In this document: one piece after another, positions 22,656 through 31,578 of the stretch
Layout: every line of letters starts with the position of its first letter
Numbering within the stretch: the first letter of the stretch is position 1
NCBI RefSeq assembly: GCF_900110735.1
Contig: NZ_FOET01000002.1
Coordinates: 247,723-311,722, forward strand
Reading direction: 5' to 3'
Length of the DNA stretch: 64,000 nucleotides
Source of the DNA: Streptomyces radiopugnans
GTDB taxonomy: Bacteria; Actinomycetota; Actinomycetes; Streptomycetales; Streptomycetaceae
Made by a program: the position numbers and the translations under genes
Notes under the pieces: model-generated
What the model saw: the letters and a program-made list of their open reading frames with translations, nothing else
The model's database searches: none
What the model was told of the DNA's origin: nothing

Positions 22656-24857
22656 ATGCCGCAGTCATCCGCACCATCCGCCCAGGTGACAGCCGCCGAG
22701 ATCTCCCGCATCGCGGGCGTCACGCGCGCCACCGTCAGCAACTGGCGCCGCCGGCACGACGACTTCCCCGCCCCCTCGGGCGGTACGGACAGCAGCCCGC
22801 TGTACGACCTGGAGGAGGTCCGCGCCTGGCTCGCCTCGCGCGGACAGCGCACGGCCGCCACGCCCAGCGGGGAGCTGCGCACCACCCTGCGCCTGCGCGA
22901 ACCGGCCGGCGCGGGCACCTCCGACCTGCTCCTGCTGGTCCTGGCAGCCGCCCGCCGCCCCGCCGACGACCTCACCGGCCTGCTCGCGCTGCCCGACGCC
23001 GACTTGGTGGAGCGGGCGAACGACGCGGCGGCCGGGGTCGCGGACGTGGTGCCGGGCACCGAACCCGTCCGGTTCACCGCCGCGGACACCGCCGTCCTGC
23101 GCGCCCTGCTGCTCTGCGTCCGCGACGAGGGCGCGCAGACGGCGCTGGGCGTACTGGCCGAGCGGGAGCTGGAGGACAGCGCCGCCAGCGGCGTCTACCG
23201 CACCCCGGCCCCGCTCGCCGACCTGCTGGCCCGTCTGGTCCCCGGCTCCCCGGCCCGCGTCCTCGACCCCGCCTGCGGCAGCGGCACCCTGCTGTCGGCC
23301 GCCGCCGCGCGCGGCGCGCGCGAGCTGTACGGGCAGGACAGCCTCCCCGTCCAGGCCCGGCGCGCCGCGGTCGGCCTGAGCCTGACCGCCGGGGAGGGCG
23401 TGGACGTCACCGTGCGCACGGGCGACAGCCTGCGCGCCGACGCCTTCCCGGACCTCACCGTCGACGCCGTGCTGTGCAACCCGCCCTACGGCGACCGGGA
23501 CTGGGGCCACGACGAGTTGGCCTACGACTCGCGCTGGGTGTACGGCTTCCCACCCCGCGCCGAGTCCGAACTGGCCTGGGTCCAGCACGCGCTGGCCCAC
23601 CTCTCCCCCGGCGGTCACGCCGTGCTGCTCCTGCCGCCGGCCACGGCCGGCCGCGCGTCGGGCCGTCGCGTACGGGCGGAGCTGGTGCGCAGCGGGGCGC
23701 TGCGCGCGGTGATCGCGCTGCCAGCCGGCGCGTCGGTGCCGCTGCACGTCGGGCTCCAGGTGTGGGTGCTGCAACGGCCCGAGCCGGGCGGCCCGGAGCG
23801 CAGGTCGGTGCTGTTCGTGGACACGGCGGCGGACACGGCGACCAGTACGGGCGCGACGGCGGCGACCGCGCGGACACGGGGCGGCGGCCGGTCAGCCGCC
23901 CTGGACTGGGAGGGGATCACGGCGCGTGCCCTGGACGCGTGGCGGGCGTTCGCCGAGAACCCGGACACGTTCGAGGGCGAGCCCGGCGTCGCGCACGCGG
24001 TCGGCCTGGTGGACCTGCTGGACGACGTGGTGGATCTGACGCCGGCACGCCTGGTGCGGGCATCACGGGCGGAGGTCGACCCGGCGGCGCTGTCGGCCGA
24101 GGCCGACGCCGCGCGCCGCGGCCTCGTCGAGGCCGCGCGCTCCCTCGCGCGGACGGCGGGCCGCGAGGGCTGGAGCGCCGCGGACGCCACAGCCCGCGAG
24201 TGGCGGACGGCGACGGCCTCCGATCTCGCCCGCGGCGGAGCGCTCGCCCTGCTGCGGTCGCAGCCGGAGAGCGCACGCACTCGGACACAGGCCCCGGGTG
24301 GCGGAACCGGCGGAGGCGGGCGGCCCGGGACGCGGGCGGTGCTCACCGCCTCGGACATCGCCACCGGATCGGGCCCCACGGGCGACCCGGCGGGGCTGCA
24401 CGACGACACCGCGCCCGTGATCGCCGCCGGGGACGTCCTCGTCCGGGCGATCGCGAGCACGGGCGGCCCGATGGCCCGGGTCGCGGGCGAGGAGGATGCC
24501 GGGGCGCTGCTCGGCCCCCACGTCCACCTCTTCCGGCCGGACCCGGCACGCCTTGACCCCTGGTTCCTCGCCGGATTCCTGGGCGCGGAGGAGAACATCG
24601 CGGGCGCGTCGACGGGAAGCACAATCCTGACCGTCAACCCCGGCCGGTTGCGCGTGCCCCTGCTGCCGCTGGAGGAACAGCGGCGCTACGGGGAGGCGTT
24701 CCGGCACGTGCACGAGCTCCGGGCGGAGGCACGGCGGGCGGTCCTGCTGGCGCAGGAGACGGCACGGCTGCTGGCGAGCGGACTCACCGGCGGGCAGCTG
24801 CTGCCGTCGCGGGCAGCGAACGAAGTACGCGGCCGGGGTGGCAATTCGCCTCATTAG
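22656..24857 (+). CDS. HTH-fused N6-adenine DNA methylase with specificity-like C-terminus
   Basis: The 733-residue protein starts at ATG 22656 (weak ribosome site). A MerR-like winged helix (about 8-66; AEISRIAGVTRATVSNWRRR and YDLEEVRAWL) is followed by a gamma-class adenine methylase with motif I DPACGSGTL (from 204) and motif IV CNPPYGD (from 274). The last 200 residues contain VLTASDI, PLLPLEEQRRY and the helix that follows, which resemble half of a type I specificity subunit. It could therefore recognise and methylate DNA alone. The 115-nt gap to hsdM suggests a separate transcription unit in the same direction. Confidence 0.88.
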   Translation: MPQSSAPSAQVTAAEISRIAGVTRATVSNWRRRHDDFPAPSGGTDSSPLYDLEEVRAWLASRGQRTAATPSGELRTTLRLREPAGAGTSDLLLLVLAAARRPADDLTGLLALPDADLVERANDAAAGVADVVPGTEPVRFTAADTAVLRALLLCVRDEGAQTALGVLAERELEDSAASGVYRTPAPLADLLARLVPGSPARVLDPACGSGTLLSAAAARGARELYGQDSLPVQARRAAVGLSLTAGEGVDVTVRTGDSLRADAFPDLTVDAVLCNPPYGDRDWGHDELAYDSRWVYGFPPRAESELAWVQHALAHLSPGGHAVLLLPPATAGRASGRRVRAELVRSGALRAVIALPAGASVPLHVGLQVWVLQRPEPGGPERRSVLFVDTAADTATSTGATAATARTRGGGRSAALDWEGITARALDAWRAFAENPDTFEGEPGVAHAVGLVDLLDDVVDLTPARLVRASRAEVDPAALSAEADAARRGLVEAARSLARTAGREGWSAADATAREWRTATASDLARGGALALLRSQPESARTRTQAPGGGTGGGGRPGTRAVLTASDIATGSGPTGDPAGLHDDTAPVIAAGDVLVRAIASTGGPMARVAGEEDAGALLGPHVHLFRPDPARLDPWFLAGFLGAEENIAGASTGSTILTVNPGRLRVPLLPLEEQRRYGEAFRHVHELRAEARRAVLLAQETARLLASGLTGGQLLPSRAANEVRGRGGNSPH

Positions 24858-24972
24858 GCACGCGGCTTCCCATACATGGACCACACTTGTCGGACCGTCC
24901 CGGCCGGCCGATCGAATCGGCTCGGACCGGGCGGTGGGGTCGGGACATTTCGGAAGGATTCCGGGGATTCAG

Positions 24973-26964
24973 TTGAACAGCAGCAAGCACACGGAGTTGG
25001 CGAACCACGCGTGGTCCGTCGCCGACCTCCTGCGGGGGGACTACAAGCAGTCCGACTACGGCAAGGTCATCCTGCCGTTCACGGTGCTGCGGCGACTGGA
25101 GTGCGTGCTGGAACCGACCCGCGAGAAGGTCACCCAGATCGCGGAGCAGTACAAGGACAGCGACATCGACCCGGACCGCTTCCTTCGCCGGGCGGCGGGC
25201 CACGCCTTCTACAACAGGTCCGGCCTGACCCTGAAGAAGATCGCCGCGGACCCGCAGAACGCGGCCAAGAACCTCGCGGTGTACGTGGGCGCGTTCTCCG
25301 ACAACGCCCGCGGCGTGCTGGACCGCTTCGAGTTCGCCCAGCAGATCAAGCGGCTGGACGGCGCGGGGCTGCTCTACCAGGTCATCGGCAAGTTCACCGA
25401 CCTGGACCTGCGCCCCGAGACCGTGCCCAACCACAACATGGGCTACATCTTCGAGGAGCTGATCCGCCGCTTCGCCGAGCAGTCCAACGAGACGGCCGGT
25501 GAGCACTTCACCCCGCGCGAGGTCATCCAGCTCATGGTGCGCCTGCTGGTCGCCCCGGACGGCGACGCGCTCCAGCTCCCGGGCGCGGTGCGCACCGTCC
25601 TCGACCCGGCCTGCGGCACGGGCGGCATGCTCTCCGCGATGGACGACCTGATCACGGAGCTGAACCCGGACGCCACGGTGGAGGTGTACGGGCAGGAGCT
25701 CAACCCCGAGTCCTGGGCGATCTGCCGGTCCGACCTGATGATCAAGGGTCAGGACCCGGAGAACATCGCCTTCGGCAACTCCTTCTCCGACGACGGCCAC
25801 GCCCGCAAGACCTTCGACTACATGCTGGCCAACCCGCCGTTCGGCGTGGAGTGGAAGAAGGTCAAGGAGGACGTCGAGGCCGAGCACAAGACGCTCGGCG
25901 AGGCCGGCCGCTTCGGCGCGGGCCTGCCGCGCATCAACGACGGCTCGCTGCTGTTCCTCCAGCACATGATTTCGAAGATGAAGCCGGTCGACGTGGACGG
26001 CGGGGGCGGCTCGCGTCTGGCGATCGTCTTCAACGGCTCGCCGCTGTTCACCGGCGCGGCGGGCTCGGGCGAGTCGGAGATCCGCCGCTGGATCCTGGAG
26101 AACGACTGGCTGGAGGGCATCGTCGCCCTGCCGGACCAGCTCTTCTACAACACCGGCATCTCCACCTACTTCTGGATCCTGACCAACCGCAAGAGCCCGG
26201 ACCACAAGGGCAAGGTCGTCCTGCTGGACGCCCGCGACCAGTGGCAGAAGATGCGCAAGTCGCTGGGTGACAAGCGCAAGCAGCTGGGCACTGACCACAT
26301 CGCCACGGTGGTCAAGCTGTACGGCGAGGCCCTGGCCGTGGCGGACGACGCGGACCACCCGCTGCACGGCAAGGTGAAGGTCTTCCGCAACGAGGACTTC
26401 GGCTACCGGCGGATCACGGTCGAGCGCCCGCTGAAGCTGCGGTTCGAGGTGACGGAGGAATCACTGGCGGCGCTGGAGGCGTCCAAACCGATCCAGAGGC
26501 TTGAGCAGGCTCCGCTCCTGGCCGGCGCCTTCAAGTCCCTGATGGGCACGCGCTGGGCCACGAAGCAGGAGGCCTGGCTCGCCCTGAAGGACGCGGTGGT
26601 CCAGGCCGGCGGGACGTGGCCCACAAGCGCCCCGTTCTACAAGGCACTGCGCGAGGTCATCGGCGTCCGGGACCCGGAGGGCGAGGTCCAGCTCGTCAAG
26701 GGCCAGCCCGAGCCGGACACGGAGCTTCGCGACTACGAGAACGTTCCGCTGGGCGAGGACGTCGAGGAGTACCTGGCACGCGAGGTCCACCCGCATGTCC
26801 CGGACGCGTGGATCGATCACAGCAAGACCAAGATCGGCTACGAGATCCCGTTCACGCGGCACTTCTACGTGTACGAGCCGCCGCGGCCTCTGGCGGAGAT
26901 CGACGCGGAGTTGAAGGCGCTGGAGGCAGAGATTCAGGGACTGCTGGGGGAGGTTACGGAATGA
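24973..26964 (+). CDS. hsdM: Type I restriction-modification methylase subunit HsdM
   Basis: The 663-residue subunit methylates adenine together with HsdS. TTG 24973 is taken as start because (M)NSSKHTELANHAWSVADLL is the usual HsdM beginning and GGGGA lies six bases upstream. The helical N-terminal domain is followed by motif I DPACGTGGM (from 211) and motif IV NPPFG (from 287). The C-terminal part ends with a coiled segment DAELKALEAEIQGLLGEV that contacts HsdS. The stop codon overlaps the hsdS start (ATGA), so translation is coupled and subunit ratio controlled. Confidence 0.96.
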   Translation: MNSSKHTELANHAWSVADLLRGDYKQSDYGKVILPFTVLRRLECVLEPTREKVTQIAEQYKDSDIDPDRFLRRAAGHAFYNRSGLTLKKIAADPQNAAKNLAVYVGAFSDNARGVLDRFEFAQQIKRLDGAGLLYQVIGKFTDLDLRPETVPNHNMGYIFEELIRRFAEQSNETAGEHFTPREVIQLMVRLLVAPDGDALQLPGAVRTVLDPACGTGGMLSAMDDLITELNPDATVEVYGQELNPESWAICRSDLMIKGQDPENIAFGNSFSDDGHARKTFDYMLANPPFGVEWKKVKEDVEAEHKTLGEAGRFGAGLPRINDGSLLFLQHMISKMKPVDVDGGGGSRLAIVFNGSPLFTGAAGSGESEIRRWILENDWLEGIVALPDQLFYNTGISTYFWILTNRKSPDHKGKVVLLDARDQWQKMRKSLGDKRKQLGTDHIATVVKLYGEALAVADDADHPLHGKVKVFRNEDFGYRRITVERPLKLRFEVTEESLAALEASKPIQRLEQAPLLAGAFKSLMGTRWATKQEAWLALKDAVVQAGGTWPTSAPFYKALREVIGVRDPEGEVQLVKGQPEPDTELRDYENVPLGEDVEEYLAREVHPHVPDAWIDHSKTKIGYEIPFTRHFYVYEPPRPLAEIDAELKALEAEIQGLLGEVTE

Positions 26965-28265
26965 GTAACGCCATTCGGCTACGTCACCTCGCGCGGATCA
27001 ACCCCGGCACTCCGGCTTTCGACACGTTGCAGGACGACGACGAATTGACCTTTCTCCCCATGGAGGCCGTGTGGCCGGGCAGCCGCCTGGACATCTCACA
27101 ACGCCGCCCTAAAAAGGCAGTATCGACCGGCTACACGCGTTTCCAGAACGGTGATGTCCTGGTCCCAAAGATCACCCCCACGTTCGAGGCTGGCCGTGCG
27201 GTTCTAATCCAAGGACTGCACGGAGGTGTCGGCGCCGGAACCACCGAACTCCACGTGGTGCGCGCTGGCAAGGACATCGACCCGAGGTTCCTTCTCTACG
27301 TCGTTAATACGCACAATTTTTTGAAGCTCGGTGAGGCCGAAATGTACGGCGTGGCTGGCCAGCAGCGCGTACCGGACGAATTCCTACGCGATCTGCCGGT
27401 ATCGCTACCATCGCTGGAGGAGCAGCGCCGCATCGCCGACTTCCTCGACGCCGAAACCGCCCGCATCGACCGGCTCGTCGAGCTTCGTAACAGGACACTG
27501 GCGCTGTTGACTGAGCGGATGACCAACCGGTTGGACGCTGCTGTCCGCGGTGTTGCCGCGTCTGGCCCCAAGCGTCTTGCGGACTACTCACCGCTCGGTG
27601 AAGTCCCTCTCGATTGGCGGCAGGGGCGCCTTCGGTCCGTCGATTGCGATGTACAGACCGGTCCCTTCGGAAGCCAGCTGCATGCCGAGGACTACGTAGA
27701 TGCCGCATGGCCCGTAGTGAACCCAGCAAACATCACACCAGCCGGCCTGGTTGCCGACAACCAGGTAACTGTGTCCGATAAGGTTCGGGCACATCTAGAG
27801 CGGCACATTCTTCGTGCTGGTGACGTCGTGTTCGGGCGACGGGGAGAGCTCGGACGGGCGGGGATCGTGACGGAGGCCCAAGAGGGTTGGGTCTGCGGGA
27901 CCGGGTCACTACGCGTTCGGTTCGCGAAAGGAGCCTTCCATCCCGGGTATCTGAGGCGTTACCTCGCAATCCCGGCGGTGCGACACTACTTCCAGCTCCA
28001 GGCTATCGGCAGCACGATGCCCAACCTCAACAGCAGCATCCTCCTGAACATGCCCCTCTTGCTTCCAAGTCCTTCGGAACAGGCTGAAATTGCGGAGAAG
28101 TGCGCAGAGATCGAAAGCCTAGCAGCGAAGCATCGGCTGTTGGTGGAGCGCCAGATGCAGCTCTTCCTCGAACGCCGTCAAGCCCTCATCACAGCCGCCG
28201 TAACCGGCCAGTTCGACGTATCCACCGCCAGCGGCCGCAACGTGACCGAAGGAGTCTCCGCATGA
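26961..28265 (+). CDS. hsdS: Type I restriction specificity subunit HsdS
   Basis: The 434-residue DNA-recognition subunit has two target-recognition domains, each followed by a conserved helix: LPSLEEQRRIADFLDAETARID (about 150-172) and LPSPSEQAEIAEKCAEIESLAAK (about 368-391). It starts at ATG 26961 inside the hsdM stop and overlaps hsdR by 4 nt. Codon choice in the recognition domains has visibly more A/T (for example around 27110-27130 and 27300-27320) than its neighbours, as expected from exchange of recognition domains between strains. Confidence 0.95.
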   Translation: MSNAIRLRHLARINPGTPAFDTLQDDDELTFLPMEAVWPGSRLDISQRRPKKAVSTGYTRFQNGDVLVPKITPTFEAGRAVLIQGLHGGVGAGTTELHVVRAGKDIDPRFLLYVVNTHNFLKLGEAEMYGVAGQQRVPDEFLRDLPVSLPSLEEQRRIADFLDAETARIDRLVELRNRTLALLTERMTNRLDAAVRGVAASGPKRLADYSPLGEVPLDWRQGRLRSVDCDVQTGPFGSQLHAEDYVDAAWPVVNPANITPAGLVADNQVTVSDKVRAHLERHILRAGDVVFGRRGELGRAGIVTEAQEGWVCGTGSLRVRFAKGAFHPGYLRRYLAIPAVRHYFQLQAIGSTMPNLNSSILLNMPLLLPSPSEQAEIAEKCAEIESLAAKHRLLVERQMQLFLERRQALITAAVTGQFDVSTASGRNVTEGVSA

Positions 28266-31200
28266 GTCCCGTGCACGACGAGTCGTCCTTCGGGTCCGCC
28301 ATCGTCGCCGCGCTCTGCGAGCGCGGCTGGCGGGAGGCGAACCCGGAGAACTACCAGGCCGATCTCGGCCTGGACACCAACGAGCTGTTCACCTTCATCG
28401 GCACGACGCAGCCCGACGAGTGGGACGAACTGCTCACCGTCTACGGCGGCAACCCCAACGAGGCGCAGCGCGGTTTCGCGCAGCGCCTCGACCGGGCCAT
28501 CGCCGACGACGGGCTGCTCCACGTCCTTCGCAACGGTGTGAAGGACCGCGGGGTCCTGCTCCGCGTGGCCTACTTCAAGCCCAACCTCATCTCCGCCGAC
28601 TCCGTCCTCGACGGCTACCGGGCCAACCGCCTCACCGTCGTCCGCGAGCTGCCCTACGCCACCAAGCAGGCCGACTGGGGGCACCGCCTGGACCTGACCC
28701 TGTTCCTCAACGGCATCCCCGTCGCCACCGCCGAGCTGAAGAACCCGCTCACCGGCCAGGGCGTCGAGCAGGCCAAGGAGCAGTACCGGACCGACCGCGA
28801 CCCGACCGAGCTGATCTTCACGCGCCGCGTCATCGCGAACTTCGCGGTCGACCCGGACCTGGTGTTCGTCACCACCCAGCTCCGTGGCAAGAGCACCCGG
28901 TTCCTGCCGTTCAACACCGGCTCCAACGGCCCCGGCCAGCCCGGCGGGGCCGGGAACCCGGAGCCCGCCGCCCCCGGCACGTACGCCACCTCGTACCTCT
29001 GGGAGCAGGTCTGGCAGCGGGACAACTGGCTCGACCTCCTCCAGCGCTTCGTGCACCAGCAGAAGCAGAAGACGCCCGGCGGCGGCACCACCAAAACGAC
29101 GATCTTCCCCCGTTTCCACCAGTGGGACGTGGTCCGCAAGCTCACCGCGCACGCGTCCGTGCACGGCGCCGGCCAGAACTACCTGGTCATGGCCTCGGCC
29201 GGCTCCGGCAAGTCGAACACCATCGGCTGGCTCTCCCACCGCCTGAGCGACCTGCACGCCGACACCGACCCGGCCGCCCTCGACCCCGAGGCCGTCGCAG
29301 GAGGCCGCATCAAGCCCGGCGAGCCCGTCTTCGACAAGGTCGTCGTCATCACCGACCGCCGCAACCTGGACGCCCAGCTCCGGGAGACGGTCGGCGGCTT
29401 CTCGCAGACCGACGGCCTGGTCGTGAAGGTCGACGAGAAGCACGGGGCGAAGAGCGAGCAGCTGGCCCGCGCCCTCTCCCGGGACACCGGGAAGATCGTC
29501 ACGGTCACCCTGCACTCGTTCCCGGCGCTGCTCGACTACATCAAGCGCAACCCGACCGAGATCAAGGGCACCCGCTTCGCGATCATCGTCGATGAGGCGC
29601 ACTCCTCCCAGTCCGGTGACGCCGCCACCGCCGTGAAGTCCGCCCTCCGCGACCTCGGCCTGGACGCCGACTCGGACGACGAGGGCGCGACCAAGGTCAC
29701 CGTGGAGGAGAAGCTGAAGGCGAAGGCGGTCGAGCGCTCCCGGGCCGCCAACCTCTCCTACTTCGCCTTCACCGCCACCCCCAAGGCCAAGACTCTCGAA
29801 CTCTTCGGGACGGAGGGCGTGGAGAACGGCAAGACCGTCTACCGCCCCTTCCACACCTACTCCATGCGCCAGGCCATCGAGGAGGGCTTCATCCTCGACC
29901 CCCTGCGCAACTACGTCACCTACAACACCTACTGGAAGCTGGCGAACCTCAACCGCGACGAGAAGGAGGTCGACCCCTCCAAGGCGAACAGCCTGCTCGC
30001 CCGGTTCGCGCTCATGCACGAGCACACGGTGTCCCAGCACGCCCAGGTGATCGTCGAGCACTTCGTCGCCCACACCCGCGGCCGGCTCGGCGGACGGGCC
30101 AAGGCCATGGTCGTCACGGCCTCCCGCCAGTCCGCTGTGGAGATGGCCCGCGCCATCAAGAGCTACATCGCCGACCGCGCGTACGACACCAAGTACCCGG
30201 ACCTCGGCGTCCTGGTCGCCTTCTCCGGCTCCCTCACCATCGACGGCGAGGAGACCACCGAGAGCAAGGAGAACGGCGGTCTGCCGGAGAGCGCGCTGCC
30301 CAAGGCGTTCGCCTACACCCGCGCCGACGACAAGGCCGCGAAGGCCGGCGGCAAGGGGCAGCGGGAGTACCGGATCCTGGTCGTCGCCGAGAAGTACCAG
30401 ACCGGCTTCGACCAGCCGCTCCTGACGACGATGTACGTCAACAAGACGCTGACCGGTATCGCCGCGGTGCAGACGCTCTCGCGCCTCAACCGCACCGCCG
30501 ACCGCAAGTCGCAGGCGGACCTGGCCGTCCTGGACTTCGTCAACGAGGCCGAGGACATCCAGGACGCCTTCCGCCCGTACTTCGAGGAGGCACACACCCT
30601 GCCCTCCGACCCGAACCTCCTCTACACGGCCCAGAGCCGGGTCATGTCCGCGCCGATCGTCTCGGAGCAGGACATGGACGCGTTCGTCGCCGCGTACTTC
30701 GAGGCGCAGGAGAAGGCGGGCGGCTCCCAGGCCAAGTGGGAGAAGCTGCACGCCGAGCTGTACCGGCTGCTCTCCCCCGCCGTCACCCGCTTCAGCGCCC
30801 TCCTGGAGAGCGAGGAGGAGGACGGCGTCGAGACGGCCGAGGAGTTCCGGGCCCACCTCAACGACTACGTCCGCAAGTACGGGTTCCTCGCGCAGATCGT
30901 CCCCTACCAGGACGCCGACCTTGAGCGGCTGTACCTGTACGGGCGCTACCTGCTCAACCGGCTGCCCCGCCTGGCGGACGGCGGTGTCGACATAGGCGAG
31001 GTCGACCTCAGCCACCTGCGCGTGGAGAAGACCGGCGAGCACGACAAGTCCCTGGTGCCCGAGGGACCGGCCGAGCTCAGGGGGTTCGGTGACGGGGTCG
31101 GCGGCGGCATGGAGGCCGAGAAGTCGCTGCTGTCGGAGCTGATCGAGAAGTTCAACGCGAAGTTCGGCACGGAGTTCACCGAGGAGGACGTCCTCCCGGC

Positions 31201-31444
31201 CTTCAACGCGACGAAGAAGGACCCGAAGGTCCGGGCCGCCGCCCTCGTCAACGACGAGGAGAACTTCGGCGTCGTCTTCGACAAGAAGTTCGAGGAGAAC
31301 ATGATGGACCACGTCTCCACGATCGACACGCTCGGCAAGCGGTACTTCGGCACCGACCGGGACTTCAAGTCCAACCTCGACCGCAGCGCCCGCCGCGCGG
31401 CCTGGCGGATGATCCGCCGGGAGGAGGGCCTGGACGACTTCTGA
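28262..31444 (+). CDS. hsdR: Type I restriction endonuclease/translocase HsdR
   Basis: The 1060-residue motor subunit cuts unmodified DNA. ATG 28262 overlaps the hsdS stop (ATGA). The N-terminal nuclease has D144 and the pair E158-x-K160 (LDLTLF and TAELKNP). The SF2 helicase core has Walker A ASAGSGKS (from 311, K317), VVITDRRNLD, the DEAH box VDEAHSS (from 443), FTATPKAKT and later RIL VVAEKYQTGFDQP and SRLNRT. A helical C-terminal region contacts HsdM/HsdS. All motifs look intact, so the system is probably functional. Confidence 0.96.
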   Translation: MSPVHDESSFGSAIVAALCERGWREANPENYQADLGLDTNELFTFIGTTQPDEWDELLTVYGGNPNEAQRGFAQRLDRAIADDGLLHVLRNGVKDRGVLLRVAYFKPNLISADSVLDGYRANRLTVVRELPYATKQADWGHRLDLTLFLNGIPVATAELKNPLTGQGVEQAKEQYRTDRDPTELIFTRRVIANFAVDPDLVFVTTQLRGKSTRFLPFNTGSNGPGQPGGAGNPEPAAPGTYATSYLWEQVWQRDNWLDLLQRFVHQQKQKTPGGGTTKTTIFPRFHQWDVVRKLTAHASVHGAGQNYLVMASAGSGKSNTIGWLSHRLSDLHADTDPAALDPEAVAGGRIKPGEPVFDKVVVITDRRNLDAQLRETVGGFSQTDGLVVKVDEKHGAKSEQLARALSRDTGKIVTVTLHSFPALLDYIKRNPTEIKGTRFAIIVDEAHSSQSGDAATAVKSALRDLGLDADSDDEGATKVTVEEKLKAKAVERSRAANLSYFAFTATPKAKTLELFGTEGVENGKTVYRPFHTYSMRQAIEEGFILDPLRNYVTYNTYWKLANLNRDEKEVDPSKANSLLARFALMHEHTVSQHAQVIVEHFVAHTRGRLGGRAKAMVVTASRQSAVEMARAIKSYIADRAYDTKYPDLGVLVAFSGSLTIDGEETTESKENGGLPESALPKAFAYTRADDKAAKAGGKGQREYRILVVAEKYQTGFDQPLLTTMYVNKTLTGIAAVQTLSRLNRTADRKSQADLAVLDFVNEAEDIQDAFRPYFEEAHTLPSDPNLLYTAQSRVMSAPIVSEQDMDAFVAAYFEAQEKAGGSQAKWEKLHAELYRLLSPAVTRFSALLESEEEDGVETAEEFRAHLNDYVRKYGFLAQIVPYQDADLERLYLYGRYLLNRLPRLADGGVDIGEVDLSHLRVEKTGEHDKSLVPEGPAELRGFGDGVGGGMEAEKSLLSELIEKFNAKFGTEFTEEDVLPAFNATKKDPKVRAAALVNDEENFGVVFDKKFEENMMDHVSTIDTLGKRYFGTDRDFKSNLDRSARRAAWRMIRREEGLDDF

Positions 31445-31578
31445 CAGCGGCCCGGCGAATGTGGACGGGTTTGCGGGCTGCACCGCGTTTCATGACCGAC
31501 GGATTCACCTCCCCATCGACAGCACCTCGGCATCCAAAGCAGTGGGCCCCGGCGCCACCCCGAGGCGGCACTCGGACC

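Noticed and set aside
28178..31483. A 1101-codon open frame opposite hsdR
   Set aside because: hsdR has all helicase and nuclease motifs and operon overlaps; the reverse frame has none.
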